In this document: positions 1 through 11,049 of the stretch, one piece after another
How positions within the stretch are numbered: the stretch's first letter is position 1
Layout: every line of letters starts with the position of its first letter
NCBI GenBank assembly: GCA_964017065.1
Contig: OZ024787.1
Location: forward strand, 11,699,764-11,763,763
Direction: 5' to 3'
Length of the DNA stretch: 64,000 bases
From: Haliclona indistincta
Taxonomy: Eukaryota > Porifera > Demospongiae > Haplosclerida > Chalinidae
The notes under the pieces: generated by a model
Databases searched by the model: none
Seen by the model: only the letters and a program-made list of their open reading frames with translations
What the model was told of the DNA's origin: nothing
Position numbers and translations under genes: made by a program

Positions 1-425
1 GATTGATTGCACTGGTACATCAGATGACAACTATATGCTGAATTAGTAGACACTATAGCTGACTTCACTCCAGGTGACATACTTGACTGAATCTACAACC
101 GTCAATTACTTCATCGGACTGTGTCCTCCAAAGACAGCCTTACCTCTAGTTATTAATTTACTACCGTCAATTATATTACTTCATTGGACTGCGTCCTCCA
201 AACACAGATACCTCTAGTTTTTTATAACCGTCAATTACTTCATCGGACTGCGTCCTCCTTCAAGCCGCTGATGTAGGGATACTTCGGACTTTTACATTTG
301 TAAGCATTATTCCATACTTCACTTTTGCAAGCATCATCCCATCTTGTTCCTTTACTTTTGCAAGCATCATCCCATCTTGTTCCTTTACTTTTGTAAGTGT
401 CATCCCTACACTCTTTTGTTTTTTA
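1..425. repeat. Fragment of kinase-locus sequence plus half of a foldback repeat
   Basis: Bases 1-95 match, with an indel, the sequence that surrounds the large transposon at 53541-53568 and 58812-58845, so they are a second copy of the region upstream of the tyrosine kinase exons. From about 104 onward several copies of a motif starting ACCGTCAATTACTTCATCGG are followed by direct repeats containing TTTTGCAAGCATCATCCC. The same motifs occur in opposite order at 63623-64000, where the element looks like a foldback. No gene is seen. Confidence 0.5.
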
Positions 426-1560
426 TTAAAACTTTTTTACTTTACTTATTCCTGTTACTTTTTGATCACTATCAGTTTGAACTTATTAGCTGTATTCTAT
501 GCTAGCTTTTATTTCATTTTTACAACTCTGTGAGCAGCAGGTACTAGTCTAGTAGATCATGATCAGAAGGTGCATAGTCTCTAGGCAGAGAGTCAAGGAA
601 CATGGAATGTTATTATCGGCAATCACAAGAATGATGAAAAGGTTTGAATAGTTAGAGGTCGAGAGTATGAGTTGACAACATGATATTTCTTTGCACTGTA
701 ATGGATGAAGAAGAGACTAACACTAACAACTCAGTGGAACACTATGATGATCATGGCTCAACATGAGCCTATAGTCGGCGTACATGTGGACTAGTACTAT
801 GGTCCCACGCAGGCTTGCATGTTAATGTCGATATCACGCCGATCACAGAGGCTTCTAGCTTTTTACAATTACCAATGTCCAGGGGTCCTAGTATGGGTAC
901 AGCTTACGCCGGATAGTGTAAGAAACATTCTAGCCTATCTACGGGTCGGGTAGCATCACCGTCGTCCAGTTCGCGCCTGTTGTGGGTCATGATGTCAGAA
1001 TAGACAGATCAGAGTTACCCAGGGTATAGTATACTGCTTTAAACAAATGTTAGGCTCTAGCTTGCGCGCTGAAGCGCCCAGAGCAGAGAGAAAGTGAGAA
1101 GAAAGCTCAGTTTCAAAACTGATGTAGGCAGAATCAATGATCACCAGCGACAAGAGGGTTAATTAATGGAGTCGCTCTAACAGTCCAAAACGGTCCAATA
1201 ACCATGTTTTTCAAGGATTATTCGCTTCTGGTAGTGCTTGGTGTCTATCTAAGAAGTAAATGCACTACCCCAGATAAATATATACATGCGATGGTGCAGG
1301 TTTGGTAGTGATTCGTTCACTCACGACAGCGCTAGGCTTACTGAAAGAAGATGAACAATTCGCGTGGGCGGCGATTTCAGTTTACTACTTTAGAAACGTC
1401 TGTCCGCTTCGCCAATGGCATTTCCATGCTCAGAACAATCGCCTGATCAATCCTAGATGTCTGGAATCTCGAGAAACGCTAAAACAACGAAGATCTCAAG
1501 TTCAACGGCTCCCTGACAGTCGCCATCGACTTTCATAGACTTCCTACAAGCGCTCGCACT
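426..1560. other. Intergenic, no gene recognised
   Basis: There is no open frame with recognisable protein character and no convincing exon. A 78-codon open frame at 1302-1538 shows no family resemblance and no sign of codon constraint. The stretch is probably old repeat debris. Confidence 0.5.
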
Positions 1561-1799
1561 TCAGATTCCCTCAGAGATGGTTAAAATGCAGTAGAAATGT
1601 ATAATAGTAGAGATAATTATGTGCGAAAACTCATTTTCACACATGAGTAGCCGCCATCTTAGTTCGAGGTCATCCCTACATATCATTGCTGATCGGCAAT
1701 GATAATGAATCGCACTATGTACAGTGAACCCCTGGGGGCGTGTCCCGTTTTTACTCCAACAAAGCTTACATACAACTAAACCCAAACCCCTAAAAACCG

Positions 1800-2149
1800 T
1801 CTCCTAACTGCGCAAAGTCGGGAGGGTAGTCCTAAACCGGGCCTTCGGCCCTTGCCGGTAAGCTGAGCCTAAGGATCGTCGAGAGGGTCGTCCTAACCCA
1901 GGCCTTCGGCCCTTGGAAAACCTAAGAATCGTCTGGAGAGTCGTCCTAAACCGGGCCTTCGGCCCTTAGTAAGCCTAAGGATCGTCGGGAGAGTCGTCCT
2001 AGACAGGCCTCACTAAGGATGGAGCTAAAAACTTAGTTTTTACCGAAAAAAACAACAACAAAAACATTCATTCAGCGGGAATCGAACCCTAACCGAACGA
2101 AATTGCAAGCCACCACACAAATTAAAACCGCTGAGCCACCGAAACCAAC
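1800..2149 (-). mobile_element. tRNA-derived SINE, minus strand
   Basis: Read on the minus strand from about 2149, the head has a tRNA-like RNA polymerase III promoter: box A TGGCTCAGCGGTT (complement of 2126-2138) and box B GGTTCGATTCCC (complement of 2078-2089), about 36 bp apart as in tRNAs. The cloverleaf is not preserved, so it is not a working tRNA. Downstream (1810-2030) is a tail of about four imperfect units of roughly 60 bp, each with GGGCCGAAGGCC. The promoter boxes are seen directly; SINE status is inferred from head-plus-tail structure. Confidence 0.7.
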
Positions 2150-2741
2150 TGACCGGTTAGTCTGGATACCCGCCCCTTTCGCATTAACAGGAAAGGGTCT
2201 GGTCGCTTCAGTACCAATCAGTTGTACCAGTGGAATTTAAATTACGTCACATTTTCACGTGTTAATTAGTAACAAAATGGCGGCAGTCAGTGTGCTGTTT
2301 TCTTTATCGATCTAGCTCACAAAATCGGCGGAAGAAGCAACCTTCGGTCAGCTTAAAAATTAAACTATGACATCTTATTCAAGCGCCAATGAAAGCAGGC
2401 AAAGCATAGACACTTTCTGTACCGTGTTTACAACCTAAGTTACAAAGTCGAGCGTACAAGCCAGCTCTAGCATTCTTACTTACAACCATTACGTTCAGTA
2501 GCTCGTTCGTGACATTTGCATGGTCACAACAGGTGCACAGCGCGTTTACTGCAGCCAATACGGCGTGATTTCTAGGTAGCTTATGAATATTCATTATTTT
2601 TATTGATTCTGCCGTGCGTTTCTGCAATCTGATTGGACCTCAAGAATCCCTGCGCTGTTGTACGGGTACTGTATGCTGAAGCGACCAGACCATTTCCTGT
2701 TAATGCGAAAGGGGCGGGTCTCCAGACTACTGACCGGTTAG
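2150..2741. mobile_element. MITE with about 65-bp terminal inverted repeats
   Basis: Sequence beginning ACTGACCGGTTAGTCTGG at about 2150 recurs inverted at about 2675-2741, including CCCGCCCCTTTCGCATTAAC and GGTCGCTTCAGTA. The roughly 460-bp interior encodes nothing recognisable. It abuts the SINE head. Confidence 0.7.
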
Positions 2742-2865
2742 TGCTGCAAACAATTAAAGCCTTTATAGTGATTCTGTACGCGCGGGCACGTAGATTGTAA
2801 ACGGGTTAAATAATATTGACACGCCCCCAGGGATTCACTGTACACAGTACGATTCAATGAGATTA

Positions 2866-3466
2866 ACCGCCGTACAGGTCTACAAACAAGTGTGGGCGGG
2901 GCTCGTATGCACTACATGCATGCATGCGTAGGCGAGCAGATATGTATTTTTTTTAGCTACAAGTTTAAAATTGTTAATAATAAAGAAAAGCCATCAACAA
3001 CGGGAAAATTAAACCAATGGTGGAAACAAAGACGGCTCAGAACATGATATTGAATTGCACTTCACTGAAAAGAAAAAAGGACACAAACAAGAAAATTAAA
3101 AAGATTTCTACCGAAATCCAAAGGATGTAGGGTTGTGAAATCTACCACTGGTCCACGATGTAAACTAACAAGAAACAAGCATGGAATGGTAACACGATTG
3201 ACTTGCTAACAGACCATATAGATCCCTACATCAGTGGCTATACGTGTACATAAGATGTCACAAGCTGAATGCACGTCAGGTGTCAGTCAACAGCAACTAG
3301 CTGAACTAGCTATAGCCAACCACAGCAGCCACTGATGTAGGGATCCATGGTCTGTTAGCAAGTCAACCGTGTTACCATTCCATGCTTATCGTGGACCAGT
3401 GGTAGATGTCACAACCCTACATCCTTTTGATTTCGGTAGAAGTCTTTTTAATTTTCTTTAGCACAT
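2866..3466 (+). repeat. F2 foldback-composite repeat, 5'-truncated
   Basis: This is the 3' half of the F2 family. It starts near GTGTGGGCGGGGCTCGTATG and contains the terminal foldback, whose arms (about 3105-3240 and 3325-3466) carry GATTTCTACCGAAATC-like ends and CCCTACATCAGTGGCT. The 5' hairpin half is missing. Confidence 0.75.
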
Positions 3467-3838
3467 GAATCTATAGCTAGTTTTGCAATGACACAGTATG
3501 TTTTACCATGCTCTGCAGTGAATCACAATAAGAACATGTCTCACTAGAATGTAATCCCGACAGTTATAACCACAGTATTCCCACCGTACAACACCCTGTG
3601 CAACACGGTGTTGCACGGTGGGAATACTGTGGTTATAACTGTCGGGATTACCATCTTTTTACGTAGTGAGACATGTTCTGATTGTGATTCTACATACACT
3701 GCAGAGCATGGTAAAACATACTGTGTCATTGCAAAACTAGCTGTAGATTCATGTGCAGCTGCTATTATCCAACAGGCTGTATCTACGGCTTTGGAAGCTT
3801 CAAGACTAGAAACTTCTCTTTGAACCATGGTTTGTAGC
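3462..3838. repeat. Long near-perfect palindrome
   Basis: Arms of about 140 bp (about 3462-3600 and 3608-3757) are inverted copies meeting at a centre near CACGGTG (3604-3612). The shared sequence includes GTGGGAATACTGTGGTTATA. The right arm continues uniquely to 3838. The open frames on each strand mirror one another because of the palindrome and are not treated as genes. Confidence 0.8.
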
Positions 3839-4252
3839 GGTTAAACTTCAGAAGACACAGAATACTTACAGTGGAACCTGAGAAAGTGGTTAATTACAAA
3901 GGTATGTAATACTACCTACTGTCACTAAGTAGTGTTTAACCGTATTGAATTTATCTATGTAATTCAGTCACTTGCCTGGTCATGCACTATTGAAACCTAG
4001 TAACTACGTATACTGTAGTAGTCAGTTTACACTAAATGTGCATGTACTAACAACAAACCACAATTTTAAAATGTGATACCATAGGGTGCATTATAATAGT
4101 TATTGCAATACAAAGGAATTTTGATTGGATTTTTGAATCAATGTTCTGCTCTTTAGCTGGCAGTCCACTACTTGCGTAAGTGTTGATGGCTGCAATATTA
4201 TTGGTGTTGCTGGTTTTCCTGCCCTCTACTGTCACAACAACTAAAGTCTACT
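3839..4252. other. Intergenic, nothing recognised
   Basis: AT-rich sequence with no open frame, exon or repeat structure that I can name. Confidence 0.5.
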
Positions 4253-5474
4253 ATTAGGGTGACACGGTAGTGTCTCCCTATGTAGGGTTGAACGAGAAAA
4301 CAAGATGGCGGCTACATACAATGTATTAACGTTCAAACGCTGATATTTCGCCTGGTGATGAATTTTATACGTCCAAAGACACTTAAATCTGCTATCTGGC
4401 GTTGCCCCATCTTACAGTAGCAAGGAGATTGCTCGAGATTGTTACTAAAGTGACGAACCTGGAAACGGTGAAAATCGAGTTTCGTCATCTTCGTTTTCTT
4501 CTTTCTTCTTCTTTCTTTCTTCCACTCGCCTAGCACCTTTACGTGAGCAGTGCCGAGACCAAAACACCCACGAACAGTCGTGAAATTCTCCTGGCATGTG
4601 CCTTTTGAACTTAGTTTTTAGTGAAACGGCGATATAAATTCCGCGATTTCTCGATCGTGATCCATTGTCAGCTAAGTGTTAGACGCCATTAATAATTATA
4701 GTGATTGCGCAATACGCGCGCACGTGACCAAGCACAAGCTTGAGTATCGCCACGCCGTATAGATCACGGAGAACACATTTTTGTCTGGAGTCTTCGAAGA
4801 ACGGTAAGCTAGCAAGCGCAGAATCACCATTCTGCCTTGCCAGATAATTATAACCGCCGTAAACAAGTGTGGGCGGGGCTCGTATGCACTGTATTCATGC
4901 ATGCGTAGGCGAGCTGATATCTACAGCATAAGAATTATTTAGCTACAAGTTTAAAATTGTTAATAATAAAGAAAAGCCATCAACAACAGGAAAACCAAAC
5001 CAATGGTGGAAACAAAGATGGCACAGTAATTGCATGATATTGAACTGTACTTCACTGAAAAAGAAAAAAAGGACACAAACAAGAAAATTAAAAAGATTTC
5101 TATCGAAATCAAAAGGATGTAGGGTTGTGAAATCTACCACTGGTCAACAATGTAAACTAACAAGGAACAAGCATGGAATGGTAACACGATTGACTTGCTA
5201 ACAGACCATAGATCCCTACATCAGTGGCTGTACATAAGCTGTCACAAGCTGAATGCACGTCAGGCGTCAGTCAACAGCAACAAGCTAAGCTGAACTAGCT
5301 ATAGTCAACTACAGCAGCCACTGATGTAGGGATCTATGGTCTGTTAGCAAGTCAATCGTGTTACCATTCCATGCTTGTTCCTTGTTAGTTTACATTGTTG
5401 ACCAGTGGTAGATTTCACAACCCTACATCCTTTTGATTTCGATAGAAATCTTTTTAATTTTCTTGTATCATAGC
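4253..5474 (+). repeat. F2 foldback-composite repeat
   Basis: It begins TATTAGGGTGACACGGTAG, a degraded form of the hairpin seen in other copies, passes through the shared interior (AACAAGATGGCGGCTACATA, GTGGGCGGGGCTCGTATG), and ends with the foldback, arms about 5089-5240 and 5317-5465. It abuts the first visible exon of the beta-helix gene. Confidence 0.85.
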
Positions 5475-8400
5475 TAATGATGAGCAGTTGTCACGCTGCA
5501 GTCCTTATTACAGTACATGCCATGAGCTCTCCTACTACCTATTCCAGCCTGACTACTACTTCACCTCTGACACCACCTTCATCTTCTTGGAAGGTCAGCA
5601 CAGGTTCGATACTATTGATCAAGTACAAGTAAGCAACGTGTACGACTTGACTCTAAGAGGGCAAGGTGAGTGGCCTGTAGCAGGACCTGAGGAGACTGTG
5701 ATGCAGTCTAATGTCACTATCAACTGCACTGAAGGAAGAGGAGGTTTTCATTTTTTCAATTCTCAAAGTATCATCGTTGAAGGTCTTACAATAGTCAACT
5801 GTGGAAATCAGGCAGTGTTTGATTTTTCTTATGTTCAGCAGCTTACCTTTCAAAAAAATTCGATACAAAACATGACTGGTTATGGATTACGTGTTGTTAA
5901 TTGCAATTATGTTGCTATCACCAACTGCTCTTACTATCGTTCAGCACTATGCACTGCAAGATTCAACCAACGGTATCAGCTTGGTGGTGGAGTAGGCATT
6001 GTGTATACTGGTTCAACTCCGTATAGCACATTAGAGCTATCCTATTCTAACATGACCAATTGTTGCAGCTCTCTATATGGAGGAGGAATATATCTGGACA
6101 CTTGGCATGGCTTCAGTCCGGCAACGGTCTGGTTAAGTCATTTGACACTTTTGCATAATATTGCACTGTATGGTGGAGGCATGGCAATGCTTATAGGCGG
6201 ACAGACTAAGGTTAATGTTAGCGATTGCACTTTTTCGAAAGGACTTGCAATCTCTCACAGCGGTGGAATTTTCATTAATGGTTACATGAATACAGTGGTC
6301 GTTATTGAAAACTCCCACTTTTTGGAAAATTCTGGAAGATTTGTTAGTGAAATACGTGTGAATTGTCCAACTTGTAAAAATTTTACCATTTTCTTGCTGA
6401 ACTCAGTTGTTCAACATACTACATCGCTCTCTCACCAAGGAGTGGTCATCTTTGGGTATTTTACTACAGCTCATGTTGTTGATACAAAAATGACATTCGC
6501 TAATAATTATGCAGATAGTGGGCCTTGTCATCAGTTGCTATAGTCTGCGGATGAGCAACAGCCAGATCGTCAATAGCCATATTGTGCCTATAGTTTTTCG
6601 TCTTTCTCACTCTGGCTGGAATCTCTTCACAAACTGTTCATTCTCAAACAACACTGGTGGTCACTCGGTCATCTCAATTTATGAACCTCAGGCTTCTTTT
6701 TCCAATATTTTTACAAACTGCACTATATCTGACAATACTATGTCTGGAATCTCACTTTTTGGGACTGCGGCAAAGTTTGTCGGTCGCAATGTGGTACAAA
6801 ACAATCATCACAAACATGGAGCCGGTATCATTCTCACTCAACCTTCCTTCATTGCTGTTGATGGTGAGATGGTCATAAGCAACAACACTGCTGATAAAAA
6901 TGGCGGAGGAATTTTAGTACGACAAACAGTGCTTTCGATACAAAACTATGCAATACCATCGTGTTCATTAAGCTTTATTGGAAATTATAGCTTAATAATT
7001 TTTTCTGGAAACAGAGCAGGACAAGGAGGAGGTGATATGTATAATGCTCAACTCATGGGCTGCAATTACCCTGGATTAGATAGAATTGTTTATCCGTTTT
7101 TTGCACCACACTATCTATTTGTATCACATTTGGGGCAATCTAACGAGACCTCATGGTACTTTAGCATTCCAAATCTGTTCATGAATTCAATTTATTTCAA
7201 CAATAGTGACAGAATCTCCTCCATGTCTTCTGACCCCGTCATGGTCTGCTTCTGTAATACCAGCAACTTACCAGACTGTTCGGATCGGGTCAGGCACATG
7301 CAAACATATCCAGGACTAGAGATCAACACAACAATAGCAACAGTAGGATACTATGGTGGTACCAGTCCTGGTGATGTGCAGGTCAGTGCTCAACATGCAA
7401 GACTAGTTCGATATTATGGTCAAAAGAAGACCACTAAATGTTTCCAGCTTCATATTCTTTTGCAAAACTCATCCTCAACAACAGCACTGGTTGATATGAG
7501 AGTCGATGTTAAACAAGGATTGAATTTATCAATGAAAGTAGAAATCATAGCTTGCCCGATTGGTTTTATTGATATTTCTGGAGAATGCCACTGTGAGCAC
7601 ATCTTGGCCAATGGTAATGTCCAATGCAATATTACTATGATACCGTACAGGTTCCTCAGATCAGGCAACAGTTGGTTTGGCTACATCAACAACACTCAGT
7701 GTGTAACAGGAACTACAAATTGTCCTTTTGACTACTGCAATCGATATAGTGTCTCATTTGACATCATGGCACCAGAACATCAATGCTTAGGTAATAGAAC
7801 GGGTATACTCTGTGGACAATGCCAGTCTCATCTTAGTATCATGCTTGGATCCAACCGCTGTGGTACTTGCTCCAACTGGTATCTTTTCTTGATACCAACA
7901 TTTGCTCTCGCTGGCATATCATTAGTGGTTGTATTGATGTTATTCAACTTGAGTGTCTCAGCAGGAACTATCAATGGACTACTGTTCTATGCTAATATGG
8001 TGAAGCTCAATGAAGCTTTTTTCTTTCCAAATGGTAGTATTCCAGTAGTAAGCCATTTCATCTCATGGCTGAACCTTGACCTTGGTATTAAAGTATGCCT
8101 GTTTGATGGATTAGACGGATATTTACGTGCTTGGCTGCAGTTTGCCTTTCCTGCTTACCTCTATCTTCTGATGTGTTTTATTATTGTTGGCTGTCGCTAT
8201 TCCACGAGGCTTTGCAGATTGTGTGGCTCTCATGCTGTCCCAGCACTAGCTACATTGTTTCTCATGTCTTATTCTAAACTTCTACTCACTATCACTGATG
8301 CTCTTTCCATGTCTCAGCTGCCATGCAATGGTAGTATACTGACAGTGTGGAGTGTAGATGGGAACATTGAATATGGCAGTACTAAACATATTATTCTGGT

Positions 8401-9159
8401 ACTCTTCTCTTGTGGTGTGTTAGTCATTGGACTAGCTTATCCTGTTTTAGTGTTGTGTGCTCCTCTGCTAGAGAGATACAGTGACAAGTGTATTCCACTA
8501 CACAGGTGGAACCCTGTGGCAAAGTTCAAGCCACTAATGGATGCTTACGGAGGACCTTACAAAGACAAGTTTCGATTTTGGACTGGGGTGACTCTTGTGG
8601 TGCGACTTGTTATCACATTGACATTTTCATTCACTTCTGGAAGATTGGCCATTATCAATGCTTGCATCATTGCTACCGTTTGCATGGGCAATTTTGCTTT
8701 TTGGTTCTTTGTTAATGGAGTGTACAAGAATACTTATTTGAGCTTGCTTGAATTATTTTATCTTCTCAACTTGTTTCTCTTGAGCATTGTTAGTCTGGCC
8801 GTTGCTTTCTTTAATTACAAGATTATCAAATAGCAGCAGTTACTATCTCTGTTTGTTTGTGTCTCGCTGTCTTTTTTGTTACCATGGTAAGTCACCTGAT
8901 GCAGAAATTTAACTTGAAATGGATGAAGAAAAGGCTAGGGTTTAGAAACCGGCCAGAGTGTATTTCTATGCCTCAGGTAGATGAGGATGCTGCTGTAGAC
9001 ACACCTTTAGGTTCTCCACCATCAATTGTGTACAGCACTCGTAGAGGAGAGCATCAGTTTGTACTGGAGTTTCGCCGTTCTTCTCACGATGGTGAAGCTA
9101 CCTCTCCAGTTTTGCTGGAAAGAGAACCACTGCTGTTTGACACAAACATAAACTCTTGA
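5475..9159 (+). pseudogene. Beta-helix repeat plus multi-TM membrane protein, two frameshifts
   Basis: The extracellular part shows repeated parallel beta-helix coils with recurring NCS, GGGI and FxNN motifs, like proteins often auto-named polymorphic outer membrane protein in sponges. A Cys-rich juncture follows (LCGQCQ, CGTCSNW at about 7810-7875), then about seven hydrophobic segments (7885-8905) and a short acidic tail ending 9159. Coding starts in frame after an AG at 5475, so a signal-peptide exon should lie upstream but is not found; an F2 repeat sits there. Two single-base shifts break the frame: an extra G in GGG near 6521, and a missing base near 8817 before the last TM. They may be real lesions or assembly errors. 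Function unknown; surface receptor or adhesion role inferred. Confidence 0.7.
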
Positions 9160-9792
9160 CTGCAGACAATAACTATTTCACGCTTTGTTAGCTATAAGTA
9201 GTTGTAGCATAGTTTTTGATGGTCACATAGTTTGATTGAAGTTAACGTTTGACCTTTTAAGTAATATTATGCCACGCGGTAGACGTGGCATATTTAGGGT
9301 TGGGCGGAAAACAAGATGGCGGGTACACTTAATTACTTATACTTATAATAATTACTTATACACATGTAGGGACGAGCAATTGCTACAAGTGGTGATATTG
9401 AGGGCGGAAGACTAAAAGTTCGAAAAGCGCTGCACTGCAACATTGTGTCTATCATTGTTGCTATCATTTTGTTATGTTGGAGGTGTGGTCATTATAACCA
9501 CACTGTCTCAAATAATCCCAAGGATTGTATATGCTGTCAATAACTAAACTAATTATTTTTATTTGTTGTATAAAAGTATTTTTGCGCTTAAAATTCGCGA
9601 GTAAACTAACTATAGTCAAATGATTGTTTAAATTTTATTGCTTCTGCCATTATAAGGAGATCTAGAATCACTCACACAATAAACAGTATTATCTTTCACT
9701 ATTACTATGCATGCACTTTGCATGATTCCACTGTCTGATCAGATCAATATAATTTTATTAATGTGTTCAGTGACGAGTGAATCCATTGTAAT
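9160..9792. other. Intergenic with one hairpin
   Basis: TGCCACGCGGTAGACGTGGCA at about 9270-9290 can form a perfect 8-bp stem. It is followed by AACAAGATGGCGGGTAC, resembling the 5' end of F2, so this is probably a distant F2 relative. Nothing else is recognised. Confidence 0.5.
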
Positions 9793-10777
9793 TCACCCAT
9801 TCCTTGTCATTTGTGTTGTTATTCCAGAGAGGAAACCCAGTTGGGTCAGTAGCCATTGGAGTGGGTACTTCAAGTTAGCATCTTGTGGGTTACCCCAAGC
9901 TCCATTGGCGTATTTAGTGTACCCCTCCCAACCCCAGTGGTACACCTGGATGGGTACCCAGAGAGATTCCGGGAGATCAGCTTTGAACATGGCGTACATT
10001 GCATAGGTCTCAGGACGAACTTCGGGATTACCGTCGCCTATGTACATGGTGCTCAGACCAGCGAGGCCCAGTTCTTGTCCTGGTCCATCATGTGGTTCAT
10101 AGTTGATTGTGACACCTGTAGTTCCAATCGGTACTGTGAAGTTCTGGTACAGCACTGTATTGTACTGACCAACATCAAGAACGTTTGTTCCATTTATTGT
10201 TAATTGTAAAACTGACCCATCAGAGTAGTCAGCCACTCGTTCATTGCAGGCTAGTTGAAATCCGCCTATACGTCCAGCGACGCTTTGTGTTCCTGCAATG
10301 AAAAAATTCATTGACATTCCATCTTTGTTGAAATCGTCCTTGTCGGCAAGACGAATAAGCTTTCTTTGCAAGTTGTCGGTCCCCACCGCTACCACTCCGC
10401 TTTCGCAGTTCACGTCTCTGACTTTTGGTGCTGTTATCGTGCAAGTGTTGGAGTATCCATGTGTCTCTCCGCTGGGCGTCTCGACGACTAACTCTAGGGG
10501 ATATTTTCCCGGTTTCCACCAAGAGAACGTAATGGATGGTTTGGTAAGGTCTTCATCTGTTTAGTAAAACGACTTGCCCGTTCGTAGTGGTGGGTATGTA
10601 GTTGGCGACCGTGCTGTCCCGTCCACCAATCATCCATTGGATCGACTTAGCCGGCTGGGAATAAGTGAACTTCATCCTAGCACCGATTACACTTGTGTAG
10701 TCCGCTTTTTCTCCTTCGACTACGCCACCCACAGTGACTTCCACTGGGAAAGCGCTGGTAGTGCTGCTGCGAGACAT
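9793..10777 (-). CDS. Unrecognised intronless protein with a possible PKD-like domain, one frameshift
   Basis: I do not recognise this protein. Two minus-strand frames join into about 327 residues if one extra A is removed at about 10563 (CTAAACAG). The ATG at 10777 is 12 nt after an in-frame stop. Residues about 60-115 look like a PKD or Ig-like beta fold (ITFSWWKPGKYPLELVVE). The C-terminal half is rich in Gly, Asn and Trp (YHWGWEGYTKYANGAWGNP). No signal peptide, TM segment or intron is visible. Unlike neighbouring multi-exon genes it is a single block, so horizontal transfer is possible but unproven. The frameshift could be an assembly error or inactivation. Confidence 0.5.
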
Positions 10778-11049
10778 GTTGGCGTTATCAAATTAATCAG
10801 AGAGCTGGTTGATGGCAGGATCGACAGCCTTGATCTGCGCTGCACGGTCAGCAGATTAGATGATTATCATAAAAAATAAAAAAATAATTAATGAGCCGAT
10901 AAACGAGCCCCGCCCAAGTTTAAACAAAAACATGTTTCGCTGTGGATACAGAGATTTGGTGCACTCTATCGTTTCTCTGTGTGCCGCCAGTGAGTAGTTT
11001 GATTTTTGGCAAGATACTCACATGAGTGATTGTGATCGGTCATTAGATT

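Larger units (their letters stand above)
1697..2863. mobile_element. Inverted-repeat element hosting later insertions
   Basis: Left end (about 1707-1750) and right end (about 2818-2863) are inverted copies of roughly 40 bp sharing TGTACAGTGAA and CTGGGGGCGTGTC. Between them sit a SINE (minus strand) and a second inverted-repeat element (2150-2741), so this is the oldest member of a nest. No transposase frame is present; it is non-autonomous. Confidence 0.6.

Noticed and set aside
3544..3828. Overlapping open frames on both strands
   Set aside because: They mirror each other across the long palindrome and show no protein family features.
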